Assembly (NCBI GenBank): GCA_012838385.1
Contig: DUPL01000118.1
Location: 1 to 64,000, forward strand
Direction: 5' to 3'
DNA from: Clostridiaceae bacterium
Lineage (GTDB): Bacteria > Bacillota > Clostridia > UBA1212 > DUPL01
DNA: 64,000 nt
Shown in pieces: positions 1 to 8,874 of this stretch; the first letter of the stretch is position 1; every line of letters begins with the position of its first letter. Both the position numbers and the translations under genes were made by a program. The notes under the pieces were generated by a model that saw only the letters and a list, made by a program, of their open reading frames with translations, had not been told where the DNA came from and made no database searches.

Positions 1-226
1 ATGCTGCAATGTTTGCAGATGCGCTGGATAGATATTTCGATGCCAATTCAAAAGAAAGCCTGGTTCTTGTACTGTTTTCATAGAAAAGAGTAACTATGGA
101 TTTTCCATTCAAATGAGGTGCCTTCTTGATGTTCGAATCAAGAATTACCTGCATGCCTCTTGCCGTTTCCAAAATGTTTTCAATCTCTTCTTTGGATGTA
201 TCTTTCAAACCTAACAAATGCTTCAT
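1..226 (-). CDS. pyrB: Aspartate carbamoyltransferase catalytic chain, 5' part only
   Basis: This is the N-terminal 75 codons of PyrB, which condenses carbamoyl phosphate with aspartate in pyrimidine synthesis; the rest lies outside the window. The translation starts [15 protein letters not shown] and contains [15 protein letters not shown], the carbamoyl-phosphate-binding STRTR motif of the carbamoyltransferase family at about residues 50-56. The ATG lies 2 bases after the pyrR stop, with GAGGGTTAG upstream as ribosome site, so the two genes are one transcript. Control is expected from the PyrR attenuator ahead of pyrR. Identification is firm; completeness cannot be judged. Confidence 0.93.
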   Translation of the reverse strand, partial: MKHLLGLKDTSKEEIENILETARGMQVILDSNIKKAPHLNGKSIVTLFYENSTRTRLSFELASKYLSSASANIAA

Positions 227-228
227 AA

Positions 229-762
229 CTAACCCTCGTTTATCGTTACTTTGTCAATACTGTCAATTTCCACCACCTGCACTGAGACCACCTCCGACTT
301 GCTGGTAGGAATGTTCTTTCCAACATAATCAGGTCTGAAAGGAAGTTCCCTGTGACCTCTGTCTATCAAGACCGCAAGCTGTACCATCTGAGGTCTTCCC
401 AAATCGAACAGGCACTCAATTGCCGCCCGTACCGTCCTGCCTGTGTAGATTACATCATCCACCAGGACGATTTTCTTTCCTTCAATCTGAAACCCAATAT
501 CAGTTCCATTGATTACAGGATGTGCAGCCAACAAACTAAGATCATCCCTGTAGAATGTAATATCAAGAACGCCAAGCGGCACTTTTACATTCTCAATCTC
601 CTCAATCTTTTGAGCTATTCTTTTTGCCAAAGGAACGCCTCTTCTCTGTATTCCAATCAGAGCAACATCCTCAACGCCCTTGTTCTTCTCAACAATTTCA
701 TGGGCAATTCTGGTAAGAGCTCTGTTCATGGCGTCCTTGTCCATTATCAATGCCTTTTCCAT
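229..762 (-). CDS. pyrR: PyrR bifunctional attenuation regulator / uracil phosphoribosyltransferase
   Basis: PyrR binds the pyr mRNA leader when UMP/UTP is high and promotes termination; it also has uracil phosphoribosyltransferase activity. The 177-residue length is normal. The type I phosphoribosyltransferase PRPP loop is visible as [12 protein letters not shown] near residue 100, and the start [22 protein letters not shown] is typical. The ATG follows AAAGGATGACTT. It is first in the operon and precedes pyrB by 2 bases. A complete attenuator with a PyrR-binding loop lies just upstream, so the gene is autoregulated. No anomalies seen. Confidence 0.97.
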   Translation of the reverse strand: MEKALIMDKDAMNRALTRIAHEIVEKNKGVEDVALIGIQRRGVPLAKRIAQKIEEIENVKVPLGVLDITFYRDDLSLLAAHPVINGTDIGFQIEGKKIVLVDDVIYTGRTVRAAIECLFDLGRPQMVQLAVLIDRGHRELPFRPDYVGKNIPTSKSEVVSVQVVEIDSIDKVTINEG

Positions 763-786
763 AAGTCATCCTTTCCGCAAATTTGC

Positions 787-828
787 AAAAAAAATTGTTC
801 CGTACCTGGAGAGAGGGCACGAAACAAT
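787..828 (-). terminator. pyr operon attenuator terminator
   Basis: On the minus strand a 13-bp stem (ATTGTTTCGTGCC paired with GGTACGGAACAAT, two G-U pairs) with a 9-base loop is followed by an uninterrupted run of Us, about 25 bases before pyrR. The loop CTCTCTCCA can instead pair with the upstream CCAGAGAG segment, giving the mutually exclusive antiterminator expected for PyrR attenuation. Confidence 0.93.
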
Positions 829-860
829 CATAATAATCCCATAATTATGTCGTTACCTTA

Positions 861-877
861 CCCGTCTCTCTGGACCA
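861..877 (-). promoter_or_regulatory. PyrR-binding loop in the pyr leader RNA
   Basis: The minus-strand sequence GGTCCAGAGAGACGGG contains CCAGAGAG, which fits the PyrR anti-antiterminator loop consensus as I know it from Bacillus pyr leaders. It sits between the promoter and the terminator hairpin. UMP/UTP-bound PyrR would stabilise this structure, block the antiterminator and allow termination. Confidence 0.88.
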
Positions 878-895
878 GTTTAAAGGTACACCTAT

Positions 896-923
896 ATTAT
901 ATCCAATTCCTGATATTAATCAA
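896..923 (-). promoter_or_regulatory. pyr operon promoter
   Basis: TTGATT, 16 bases, then TATAAT on the minus strand, placing the transcript start just before the PyrR-binding segment. It faces away from the helicase gene, whose stop codon lies about 80 bases on the other side. Confidence 0.8.
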
Positions 924-1002
924 TATGTTTTTTCAAACACTACAACCTTAACTTCTTCATCCAACTTCCATACCCATTGTTGGAAGCAACACTTATCCTT
1001 CA

Positions 1003-3102
1003 TTAACATCGCAAGTCGTCAATATAATCTGTAATGAATTCCTTCCTCGTCAAGACATCGGGCAAATACTTTCTTAGCTTTCCACCCAAGTTATAAACAT
1101 TTACATGAAAGTCATACTTGTCTGGTTTATTTTTCACAATCTCCCTTATAACAGCTCTTACATCCTTTGCATAACTGTCTGGTATTGAAATATATATTGG
1201 TACAAAGCTTGCATAACAAATCTCATTTCGATACCCATGCATCTTTAAAGCATGGGAAAAATACATAATTTCTTTTGTACCAAGCTTCGGCACAAACAAA
1301 CACTTGTCTCCTGTTTGAACCACATCGTCTTTAATACTTATAGCTGCAAACATATTCCGTGATGAAACCAGTCTGTCCAAGGCCCTTTTGCCGAGATATC
1401 CATAAGTTTTATCCGATGATAATACCTCAAACACCTTTTCTACCAGCTTCGTTGGGACTATCAACCTAATGTATGATTTGTATTTGCTCTCCGCATGCTC
1501 ATCATAAGGTTTTACATAAATAACATGCGAATTCTTGTCAATTGAAACAACCTGCCAAGCTCTCCCTGCAAGGGAGAAGGTTTCTTCCTCTTCGTAAGGA
1601 ACCATAACCTGTCCAATTTCCCTGTTCTCATAAATAACGGAGTACTCTATGGCAGTTTCAAACACTGAAAAGAAATCAAAATTTGATATGATTGCTTCTC
1701 CAAGAGAACCTACATGCAGGAATCCCTCTTCCGTTCTTTCCAAAAGCCCGTCGTCGATCATTTTAAGCAGCATGATTCTGTAGTCTTCCTGGGATATGTT
1801 TCTGAAGGGACTCAGTGTCAGAATATATTCTGCAAGTTTTGCTACCCTTGTCTCATGTACGGAAGCAACATGGCTAAGCGTCTGATGAAGAAGGATTTCG
1901 TATGGATATTTTCCTGGGACTACAGCCTCTATCCACCTTTCGTTTAAATATAGCTCAATAATTGCTATGCATTTTACAAGCTCCCAATCTATCTTGTCTA
2001 TAGGCATGTTGCCATAGCCTGGTTTCTCCCTAAAAGTAAAATACATGACTCCTACACCGCTTTTTCGACCGCTTCTTCCAAGTCTTTGAACAAAGGAGGA
2101 TACACTTAGCGGTGCACCTGTTTGAACAATCATCTCCAAATCTCCCACGTCAATACCAAGTTCCAGAGTCAGAGTAGCTCCAACCACCGTCTTTACCTCT
2201 TCCATCTTCATGGCCGTCTCCGCTTCCTCCCTCATGGATTTTGATATGTTGCCATGGTGAACCTTGTATACATCCATTGTCCCCATCTCTTTGGCAATTC
2301 TCCTCAGACTAGCAATGTTTTCTTCCACTTCTGCCTTGCTGTTTGAGAATATTATGCATTGCCTGTTCAATGTCCTTTTGTACAAATCCATAAAGAACTC
2401 CTCTTCCTTTTGGAAATCCACAAAAAGCTTAAGCCTTCTTCCCTTTTCCTCAATCATGGGAACCTGACACGCTCTGTGTGTTCCAGCACATAAAAACTTT
2501 TTGGCGTATGTGTAATCTCCCAAAGTGGCTGACAATCCTATGCGTATGGGTATTCTGTTTATGCTTCTTTGAATTCTTTCAAGGATGCAAAGGAGCTGAA
2601 TCCCCCTGCCACTTCCCATGAAGGTATGAACCTCATCAATGATAATGTATCTTAAATCAGAAAACAGATACTTTATTTCATGCTGTCTCAATACAAGCAT
2701 TGCCTCTAGCGACTCGGGTGTTGTCTGCAGTATTCCTTCAGGTTCTCTTCTCAGTCTTTCTTTGCCACTTGACGAAGCATCTCCGTGCCACTTGGTAACA
2801 GGGATATTTGCCTCCTTCAGCAAATCAATCAGTCTTTCAAACTGATCATTAATCAGAGCCTTTAACGGACTTATATACAATACCGAAACGGAATCAATTT
2901 TTTCCTTGTATATCTTTGAAATAACGGGCAAAAAGGCAGCCTCCGTCTTTCCGGAGGCCGTGCCCGATGCCAATAGCAGATTGTCTTGTGTGTTGAAAAT
3001 ACATTCACAAGCAGCAATCTGTATGTCTCTCAGTTCCTTCCATTTGCTTTTGTATATATACTCCTGTATGAAAGGAGCAAGCTTTTTAAAGGCATTATTC
3101 AT
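1003..3102 (-). CDS. Lhr-like SF2 DEAD/DEAH-box helicase, last gene of the TerB-BrxD-helicase operon
   Basis: A 699-residue superfamily 2 helicase. Walker A GTASGKT is at residues 47-53, followed by motif Ia YISPLKALINDQ, the DEVH box in YIIIDEVHTFMG near residue 155, motif III GLSATLGD, GATLTLELGIDVG, and motif VI QRLGRSGR. This set resembles Lhr-type helicases. The C-terminal 250 residues are not recognised and carry no obvious nuclease motif. The ATG overlaps the ATPase gene stop as ATGA, so translation is coupled, with GGAG 8 bases upstream. Pairing of a DUF2791 ATPase with such a helicase is known from BREX (BrxD-BrxHI) and Ter-associated clusters. Duplex DNA remodelling is inferred; the substrate is unknown. 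Confidence 0.88.
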   Translation of the reverse strand: MNNAFKKLAPFIQEYIYKSKWKELRDIQIAACECIFNTQDNLLLASGTASGKTEAAFLPVISKIYKEKIDSVSVLYISPLKALINDQFERLIDLLKEANIPVTKWHGDASSSGKERLRREPEGILQTTPESLEAMLVLRQHEIKYLFSDLRYIIIDEVHTFMGSGRGIQLLCILERIQRSINRIPIRIGLSATLGDYTYAKKFLCAGTHRACQVPMIEEKGRRLKLFVDFQKEEEFFMDLYKRTLNRQCIIFSNSKAEVEENIASLRRIAKEMGTMDVYKVHHGNISKSMREEAETAMKMEEVKTVVGATLTLELGIDVGDLEMIVQTGAPLSVSSFVQRLGRSGRKSGVGVMYFTFREKPGYGNMPIDKIDWELVKCIAIIELYLNERWIEAVVPGKYPYEILLHQTLSHVASVHETRVAKLAEYILTLSPFRNISQEDYRIMLLKMIDDGLLERTEEGFLHVGSLGEAIISNFDFFSVFETAIEYSVIYENREIGQVMVPYEEEETFSLAGRAWQVVSIDKNSHVIYVKPYDEHAESKYKSYIRLIVPTKLVEKVFEVLSSDKTYGYLGKRALDRLVSSRNMFAAISIKDDVVQTGDKCLFVPKLGTKEIMYFSHALKMHGYRNEICYASFVPIYISIPDSYAKDVRAVIREIVKNKPDKYDFHVNVYNLGGKLRKYLPDVLTRKEFITDYIDDLRC

Positions 3103-4406
3103 AAAGTAAACTCCGCAAACTCATCTGAAACGTCATCATCTTCTGATATCGCAAACTCAAAGCCGCTAGAACCCAGGACCTCTTGCACCGTCTTGTCCGG
3201 GTTTTGATAGAGGATATTCAAAAGTTCAATAAAATCCCTTATTATCTCTCTGGGGGTTATAAAGGTTTGTGCGCCCACTCTTCCAAACTCAATCTTGAGG
3301 AAAGCCACAATATCCTCATCCGTTACCTTTGATTCATACCCATATAGGCCTGAATGGATGGAAACCAATTTTTCAAGAAGCACAAAGGTTTCCTCCTGAG
3401 TAAGCGGCGCAAGCTTTATAACCGGTGCCAGCATGTCGCCATTATTGTTTGTACTTATCCAGCCTGATTCGAGCCTTGATCTTAGGGCCTCATAACTGTA
3501 GACTCCCTTTCTTGGATCTTCCAGAGACTGGGGTGTAAGAGCCATGATGATTCCCATGTGACTTGCTTTCCCCTGCAATGTATCATTGTACATGGAAAGA
3601 ATTTTCTCATAATTGTACTGCCTTGTTATTGCGTGAGGCAGCTTGTATATGTTAACCAGCTCATCAATCAGCATCAACAAGCCTTTATAACCTGCTTTAA
3701 CAAGAAAGGACGCAAACACCTTTAAGTAGTCATACCAGTCGGAATCCGTAATTATCACATTCACACCCAAATCCCTTCTGGCTTCCGTCATGGTTGTATA
3801 CTCTCCTCTGAACCATCTCAGGACATTACTCTTCATTTCCTCATTTCCATCCCTGTACGCACGCCAGTAAAGACTCAACACCTTTGCAAAATCAAATCCA
3901 TGTACCAGTTCCTTCAATTCGCCAACCGTTTCAAATATTCTTAACTCAACTTCAGTAGATAGTTTTGCATCAAAAGCGGACAGTTCCTTTTCCCTCATTA
4001 CTTTCTGCTGTATTGCATATATCCATTTTTCAAGTATCAAGGACAAGGCTCCGCCATCGGGCTTGGTTTTTGTGGACATGTTCTTCATAAGTTCCCTGTA
4101 GGTTGCCAAGCCCTGCTTCTGTGAACCCATAAACCTTCTTTCGGGAGACAAGTCGGCATCCACTACCACAAACCCTTTATCCATGGCATATGTCCTAATG
4201 GTCTGTAAGAGAAAGCTCTTTCCACTTCCGTATCTGCCAACAATAAATCTAAATGAAGCGCCACCATTCTGCACAACATCAATATCACCAAGCAAGGCAT
4301 CTATTTCCTTCTCCCTGCCCACCGCAATATATCCAAGACCAACTCTTGGAACAACTCCACCTTTCAGTGAGTTCATTATTGCGGAAGCAATTCTTTTCGG
4401 AACCAT
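3099..4406 (-). CDS. BrxD-like P-loop ATPase (DUF2791 type)
   Basis: A 435-residue AAA/STAND-like ATPase. Walker A GRYGSGKS is at residues 57-64 and Walker B GLLMLIDEL at 242-250. The preceding RVGLGYIAVGRE and the segment after the P-loop, VVVDADLSPERRFMG, are typical of the DUF2791/BrxD family. The chosen ATG reads MVPKRIA and has GGGAGG 8 bases upstream; an in-frame earlier start would run into the TerB gene and lacks a better site. It lies 4 bases after the TerB gene and overlaps the helicase start by 4 bases. In BREX this family acts with the helicase; here pglX, pglZ, brxA/B and brxL are all absent, so it is not a BREX locus. Confidence 0.87.
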   Translation of the reverse strand: MVPKRIASAIMNSLKGGVVPRVGLGYIAVGREKEIDALLGDIDVVQNGGASFRFIVGRYGSGKSFLLQTIRTYAMDKGFVVVDADLSPERRFMGSQKQGLATYRELMKNMSTKTKPDGGALSLILEKWIYAIQQKVMREKELSAFDAKLSTEVELRIFETVGELKELVHGFDFAKVLSLYWRAYRDGNEEMKSNVLRWFRGEYTTMTEARRDLGVNVIITDSDWYDYLKVFASFLVKAGYKGLLMLIDELVNIYKLPHAITRQYNYEKILSMYNDTLQGKASHMGIIMALTPQSLEDPRKGVYSYEALRSRLESGWISTNNNGDMLAPVIKLAPLTQEETFVLLEKLVSIHSGLYGYESKVTDEDIVAFLKIEFGRVGAQTFITPREIIRDFIELLNILYQNPDKTVQEVLGSSGFEFAISEDDDVSDEFAEFTL

Positions 4407-4410
4407 ATAG

Positions 4411-7400
4411 TTAACCTCCCAAAACTTTTTTAATGTCATCTAAATAATCTTCAATTATCGTGCAATCCACATCCACTACGGTATCGCCTGTTGTTTCAAG
4501 AGCCACCTCATTTATGTCCTCGATAACAACTTCCAACATTACACCAAGTTTCCTGGCAACAGAATATGCATCCTCTTTGTTGGCTATTGCCTTTAACAAA
4601 TGCATCTGAATATCATTCAGCATTCTTACAAACGAATTATATGGATTCTCTCCTGAAACATCAATTATATCACAAATATCATTTGTTTTCTCTTCCGCTA
4701 CTGCAATTTCATCTTCAACTTCTTCCTCATCATTAATAACAAGCTTTTCAGTTAGCTTTTGGGATACCTCTCTAATATCATCCAGCTTGTCAAAATCAAT
4801 TTCCACCTTTTCAATTTTGGGAGTGGGTATCGCATCATCAACGAATACTCCTTTTTCTCCCAAAACTTCTGCAGCAGCTGCCATAACGCAGTCGCCAAGC
4901 TTCTCCGCCCCTATGGTCTCAATCAAATACCTTATCTCATCACTTGTTTTATCCGTAATATCCAGAGGAGACTTGAGAGTTCCTTTGAAGGACAACAGAT
5001 TTCTCAAGGCAATTTCTGCCAGTTTGACTATGATACCATATAGAACATAAGTCGATTCTTTTAAACCACAGTATCCACAACGGCTTATGCATATTTCGTC
5101 CTTCCATTCATATGCCAAATAATCATTTATAACTGCCGTCTTCTTTCCTTTTCTTAATCTGACGTATTGCAAATCATTAAAAATCCCGTCTTTACGTTCA
5201 AGCTTTTGTCTTTCGCCCAATATATATGCAGGCAAAGAAAGGTCGTATTTAGAAAAGAGTTCGTCCAGTTTTTCAAGCACCTTTGGCATGCAGAGATCTA
5301 TAAGATAACCATCACTTCCTTTTCCAAAGGCACTTTCCCTTGCCCTGTATGGACTTTTTTCAAGTATGTACTTGCTGGCACAATCATAGTCGCCTTCAAA
5401 AATCTTGTACAGCCCGTAGATGGTATAATATCTCTTTGGAAACTTTTTCACATAAAATGAATAGGTTTTTTCCAAATCATAGGCAATGTATGCATCCATG
5501 ATGACACTCTCGATCAAGTCATCGATGTTATCCGAAACCTGGCTGTATCCATGCCAGAATTTTATCAGCTTGTCCATCAATTCCTCTTCATTCTCAACTC
5601 CTATCAAATTGACAAGCTCGGACAAATACAAAAGAACCATGTTTTTGTTTGCAGGCTTGAATATTCCCCGCCTTACATCTGATCTCCAATTCAGGTAGTA
5701 ACGGTTTGCAAAATCATAATCATGAGAGACTCTCTGTTTCTCATATACATCAACATCTTCAAGAAGGCATGCCTGAGTATAAAAATCAATAGGATTATAG
5801 TAGTCATACCTATAAGTTTGCCTGCTGGAAATCCTTTGTTCTTTAGCTTCAGAACTTACCAATGAAAGCAGATGCTTGTTTTGTTGAACTACTTCAGGAT
5901 CATAATATCTCTTTTTTCCACCAAGAACAAAGCTTTCCAATCTTTGCTTTTCCTTTATCTTCACATCCTTGTAAATCTTTTTAACCTCATTGGTCAAAAT
6001 ATGCACAAATCTCATTGATTCAATGATTTCTGCATGTTTTGAGTATCTTTCCAGTCCTGAAAAGATAATATCAAAAGGAATATCTGAAAAATCTCCTTTT
6101 TTGTACCTTCTTGCTGCAGTGGCGATGATATTTACGACATACTCGCAAAACTTCTGTTCCCTCTTATCAAAATCACAGCCGTAATAGAACAAGGAACCAT
6201 TTTCAAAAGTATACTTAATCCCCTTGTTAATATATGTTTCCTCTTTAATCCTGCACTCCTTTTTATCAATAAGGTATCCTAGTTGCGAAAAGGACACTTC
6301 TTCTTTTATGACATTACCCAGCAATAGACTTCCAAGCGAAAATGCGCATTCCCTTTCAAGCAGATCTGACGCCTCCTTAAGAGCAACGGGAAGAACCCTT
6401 TTTAGAACACTCTGAACTTCCTTTGAAACACGTATTCTTATCCTTCTGTTAAAATACTCATATACATTTGTGTAATTGCCATGAGCAATCTCATCCATAA
6501 TCAAGGTATTGCCAATATACCCTTCAGGAAACCTTTCGCAAACCTCTGCAAAAGGCATGTCCAATCCTTTAAGGACATAGAACTCAATAATAGTGTCCTC
6601 CATTAGTTTATCAATATCAGTGACATTCCTCATACCTTTCCAGAAGTCTAAAAGTTTTGAAAGAGTATCCAGCTCATCATTACAATTTGCAAGAAGTATT
6701 GTTTCGTTCAGATACAGTTTAATATATCCGATATCCGCCTTTTCATAAATCCCTTTTCTGATCTTTGTTCTCCATGAGAAATAGCCAAGCAGTTGCTGGT
6801 TTGTCATATGGGTATATGTAGGATATACATTTAAAAAATCCACCAATACCACATCTTCATTGTACTCGACCTTTTCCATGAATTTAACTTGTTTTAGAAA
6901 TAACTCCGCACCATAAATCATTCCTTTGGGAGTTCTTGAAAGAGATCTCATCTTATCGAACTTGTCTTTAATCCGAATCTGCCTGTTGCGTTCAGCAACT
7001 TCTTCATGCATAACGATAGCTATTTGCTTATGGATTACCTTAACCAGTTCTCCTGTATCTATTATGCTGCGCATCTCTTCGTCCTGGTAAAGACTCGTAT
7101 CATATATTTTCAAGGGTTTTTCACCAAGAATTTCCCTTATACTTGATTCCATATGCTTAAGTATGAAAGATATGAGTCTTGCATGTTTCCTGACAGGGAA
7201 GAGCTTTTCCGCATACAGGATGTTGTCTTGTACAAAATATCTTTCCGTTTCTGATATAACGTACTCAGTGAATCCATAGTCCTTTTTCACAAATGGATTG
7301 TATTTGAAAGGCTCGTAAACATCCACTTTTCTTTCAAACAGCATTTCATTGAACGAAATACCCTTCTGGGAAAAGTATTCACTCACACCTTTCATAACAA

Positions 7401-8043
7401 CTTCAAAAACGCTGTCAATATATCTTCCTTTTTCACTTCTGTAAAAAGAGCTTCCAAGGATTTTGTGTTGGGCACTCATTTTGTCGAAATACGGCAGAGT
7501 ATTTTCATAATCACCGGAATATATTCTGTCTTCGTAAGATGCTATTTGAAACTTTTCATCAAAACTCTTGACTATGTCTTTGAAAGAACCTACGGAATGA
7601 AGGATGCAGTAGTCTTTGATATTGTCATAAAACTCAAGATCAGTAAGCTCGTCGCATTTGTTCCATAAATCAATCAGAAGGGCAAGTCCTTCCTCGCTTG
7701 TTACACCCACCAGATTGACAAGCTCGTTTATGTATACAAGAATGTATTCTCGTTTTGTTTGCTTGTAATTGTTCTCCAAAAACTGTGTGCGCCAGTACAC
7801 GTAGTGATAGAGATTGGATTCCGTCATGTCTTCGAAGGCTCTAATGCTTCCAAGACCATCCGGTCTGCCCTTGTACGAATTATAAAAGCGATAGTCCTTT
7901 AAAAAGTCTGCACATTTAAAAAAACGGACAAAAGGCTCCCCATTGTCCCTGGATAATTCACGTACCTTGCTGATTGCTTCGTGATCCAGTATCTTTTCTG
8001 ACAACAATGTGAAAGCCTTTTCCGTTAAATTCTTTTCCTTCAT
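4411..8043 (-). CDS. Giant protein with three TerB-N-like modules and a TerB-C-like tail
   Basis: This 1,210-residue protein has no signal peptide or membrane span. A signature around W-R-[TS] followed by an L-Y-L-x-E-L-V-N-like helix occurs three times: YVYWRTQFLE at 81-90 with VYINELVNLVGV, YFSWRTKIRKG at 421-431 with LYLNETILLA, and YYLNWRSDVRRG at 782-793 with LYLSELVNLIGV. This matches the TerB-N domain as I know it. Spacing of about 340-360 residues and shared downstream segments suggest whole-unit triplication. The end (IEDINEVALETTGDTVVD near 1,175) matches TerB-C. Genes of this type with a DUF2791 ATPase and a helicase were described in analyses of Ter-dependent stress systems. The start overlaps the amidase stop as ATGA. 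Function is unknown; a scaffold or sensor role for the ATPase and helicase is a guess. Confidence 0.83.
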   Translation of the reverse strand: MKEKNLTEKAFTLLSEKILDHEAISKVRELSRDNGEPFVRFFKCADFLKDYRFYNSYKGRPDGLGSIRAFEDMTESNLYHYVYWRTQFLENNYKQTKREYILVYINELVNLVGVTSEEGLALLIDLWNKCDELTDLEFYDNIKDYCILHSVGSFKDIVKSFDEKFQIASYEDRIYSGDYENTLPYFDKMSAQHKILGSSFYRSEKGRYIDSVFEVVMKGVSEYFSQKGISFNEMLFERKVDVYEPFKYNPFVKKDYGFTEYVISETERYFVQDNILYAEKLFPVRKHARLISFILKHMESSIREILGEKPLKIYDTSLYQDEEMRSIIDTGELVKVIHKQIAIVMHEEVAERNRQIRIKDKFDKMRSLSRTPKGMIYGAELFLKQVKFMEKVEYNEDVVLVDFLNVYPTYTHMTNQQLLGYFSWRTKIRKGIYEKADIGYIKLYLNETILLANCNDELDTLSKLLDFWKGMRNVTDIDKLMEDTIIEFYVLKGLDMPFAEVCERFPEGYIGNTLIMDEIAHGNYTNVYEYFNRRIRIRVSKEVQSVLKRVLPVALKEASDLLERECAFSLGSLLLGNVIKEEVSFSQLGYLIDKKECRIKEETYINKGIKYTFENGSLFYYGCDFDKREQKFCEYVVNIIATAARRYKKGDFSDIPFDIIFSGLERYSKHAEIIESMRFVHILTNEVKKIYKDVKIKEKQRLESFVLGGKKRYYDPEVVQQNKHLLSLVSSEAKEQRISSRQTYRYDYYNPIDFYTQACLLEDVDVYEKQRVSHDYDFANRYYLNWRSDVRRGIFKPANKNMVLLYLSELVNLIGVENEEELMDKLIKFWHGYSQVSDNIDDLIESVIMDAYIAYDLEKTYSFYVKKFPKRYYTIYGLYKIFEGDYDCASKYILEKSPYRARESAFGKGSDGYLIDLCMPKVLEKLDELFSKYDLSLPAYILGERQKLERKDGIFNDLQYVRLRKGKKTAVINDYLAYEWKDEICISRCGYCGLKESTYVLYGIIVKLAEIALRNLLSFKGTLKSPLDITDKTSDEIRYLIETIGAEKLGDCVMAAAAEVLGEKGVFVDDAIPTPKIEKVEIDFDKLDDIREVSQKLTEKLVINDEEEVEDEIAVAEEKTNDICDIIDVSGENPYNSFVRMLNDIQMHLLKAIANKEDAYSVARKLGVMLEVVIEDINEVALETTGDTVVDVDCTIIEDYLDDIKKVLGG

Positions 8044-8858
8044 CTTTTGGTTACATCATTCTCCTTGAGAAACTCTACAATTGCATTCACAATTGTATCC
8101 TGATATTCGTCACTTACAAGCTTCTTCTCTTCCTCTTCATTGGTCAAATATCCAAGCTCGAGTATCATACACGGACCTTCTGTCCAGTTGATACTTGTAT
8201 AATTGTCGCTTCTTCGGACATTTCTATTTGCGGCCCCTGTTGCATTTACAAGCTTCTCCATAAGCATGTTTGCAATTGCAAGCTCATAGTTGGCAAGTGC
8301 CTTGGTTTCCTCACTGCCGTCACCCTTGTCCCTAATATATATCTCCATGCCGTGTACATCCTTGTTGTCCACTCCATTCAAATGAATCCTGAGTGTAAGA
8401 TGGGAACCGAACTCATTTGACATAAGAGCTCTTTCCTTGTTTGATATGTCCACGTCATGAGTCTCTCTTGTCATAAGTACCTCTGCGCCTGCATTCATCA
8501 AAGCATCACGCAGCTTAAGACCAATCTTCAAAGTCAACATATACTCAGGTGTACCTGTAGTTGCACCCTTTGTACCTGCCGCAATCTTTCTCTTTTTTTC
8601 ACTGCTCCACGGAGCCATTTCTTCAAGTTCATTGTTCGCTTTGCCCTGATGACCAGGATCAATGCATATCTTGAGACCATGCAAAGGAAGAACTTCTGTT
8701 GGAGAAGGAGTTGGTCCCTCCCCTTCTCCCGGTGTTTTATCAATGTTATCAGTTAATGTCGGTTCCGTTGTTTCATCTGCTGGTACGTTGCTGTTTGCAC
8801 ATCCTGTAATAAGGAGTGCAATCAATACCAAAATTGCTGTTATCTTATGTGTTTTCAA
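8040..8858 (-). CDS. Lipoprotein N-acetylmuramoyl-L-alanine amidase (Amidase_3)
   Basis: A 272-residue membrane-anchored peptidoglycan amidase that would cut between MurNAc and L-Ala. The N-terminus is a lipoprotein signal with lipobox ITGC at residues 18-21, then a Thr/Pro/Glu linker to about residue 60. The Amidase_3 domain shows ICIDPGHQG (zinc His), LRIHLNG (zinc His) and the catalytic Glu in MILELGYLTNEE. The start is UUG, 9 bases after GAAGGAG. It begins 16 bases after the rhamnosidase stop with no terminator between, and its stop overlaps the TerB gene start as ATGA. An extracellular wall hydrolase translationally coupled to a cytoplasmic ATPase/helicase system is unusual. Confidence 0.92.
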   Translation of the reverse strand: MKTHKITAILVLIALLITGCANSNVPADETTEPTLTDNIDKTPGEGEGPTPSPTEVLPLHGLKICIDPGHQGKANNELEEMAPWSSEKKRKIAAGTKGATTGTPEYMLTLKIGLKLRDALMNAGAEVLMTRETHDVDISNKERALMSNEFGSHLTLRIHLNGVDNKDVHGMEIYIRDKGDGSEETKALANYELAIANMLMEKLVNATGAANRNVRRSDNYTSINWTEGPCMILELGYLTNEEEEKKLVSDEYQDTIVNAIVEFLKENDVTKR

Positions 8859-8874
8859 CTCGTACTACTCCTTC

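Noticed and set aside
352-951. Long plus-strand frame opposite pyrR
   Set aside because: It is antisense to pyrR and its leader, lacks a ribosome site and has no family resemblance.
1003-8043. A BREX locus
   Set aside because: Only BrxD-like and helicase genes are present; pglX, pglZ, brxA, brxB, brxC and brxL are missing, and TerB-N proteins point to a different cluster type.
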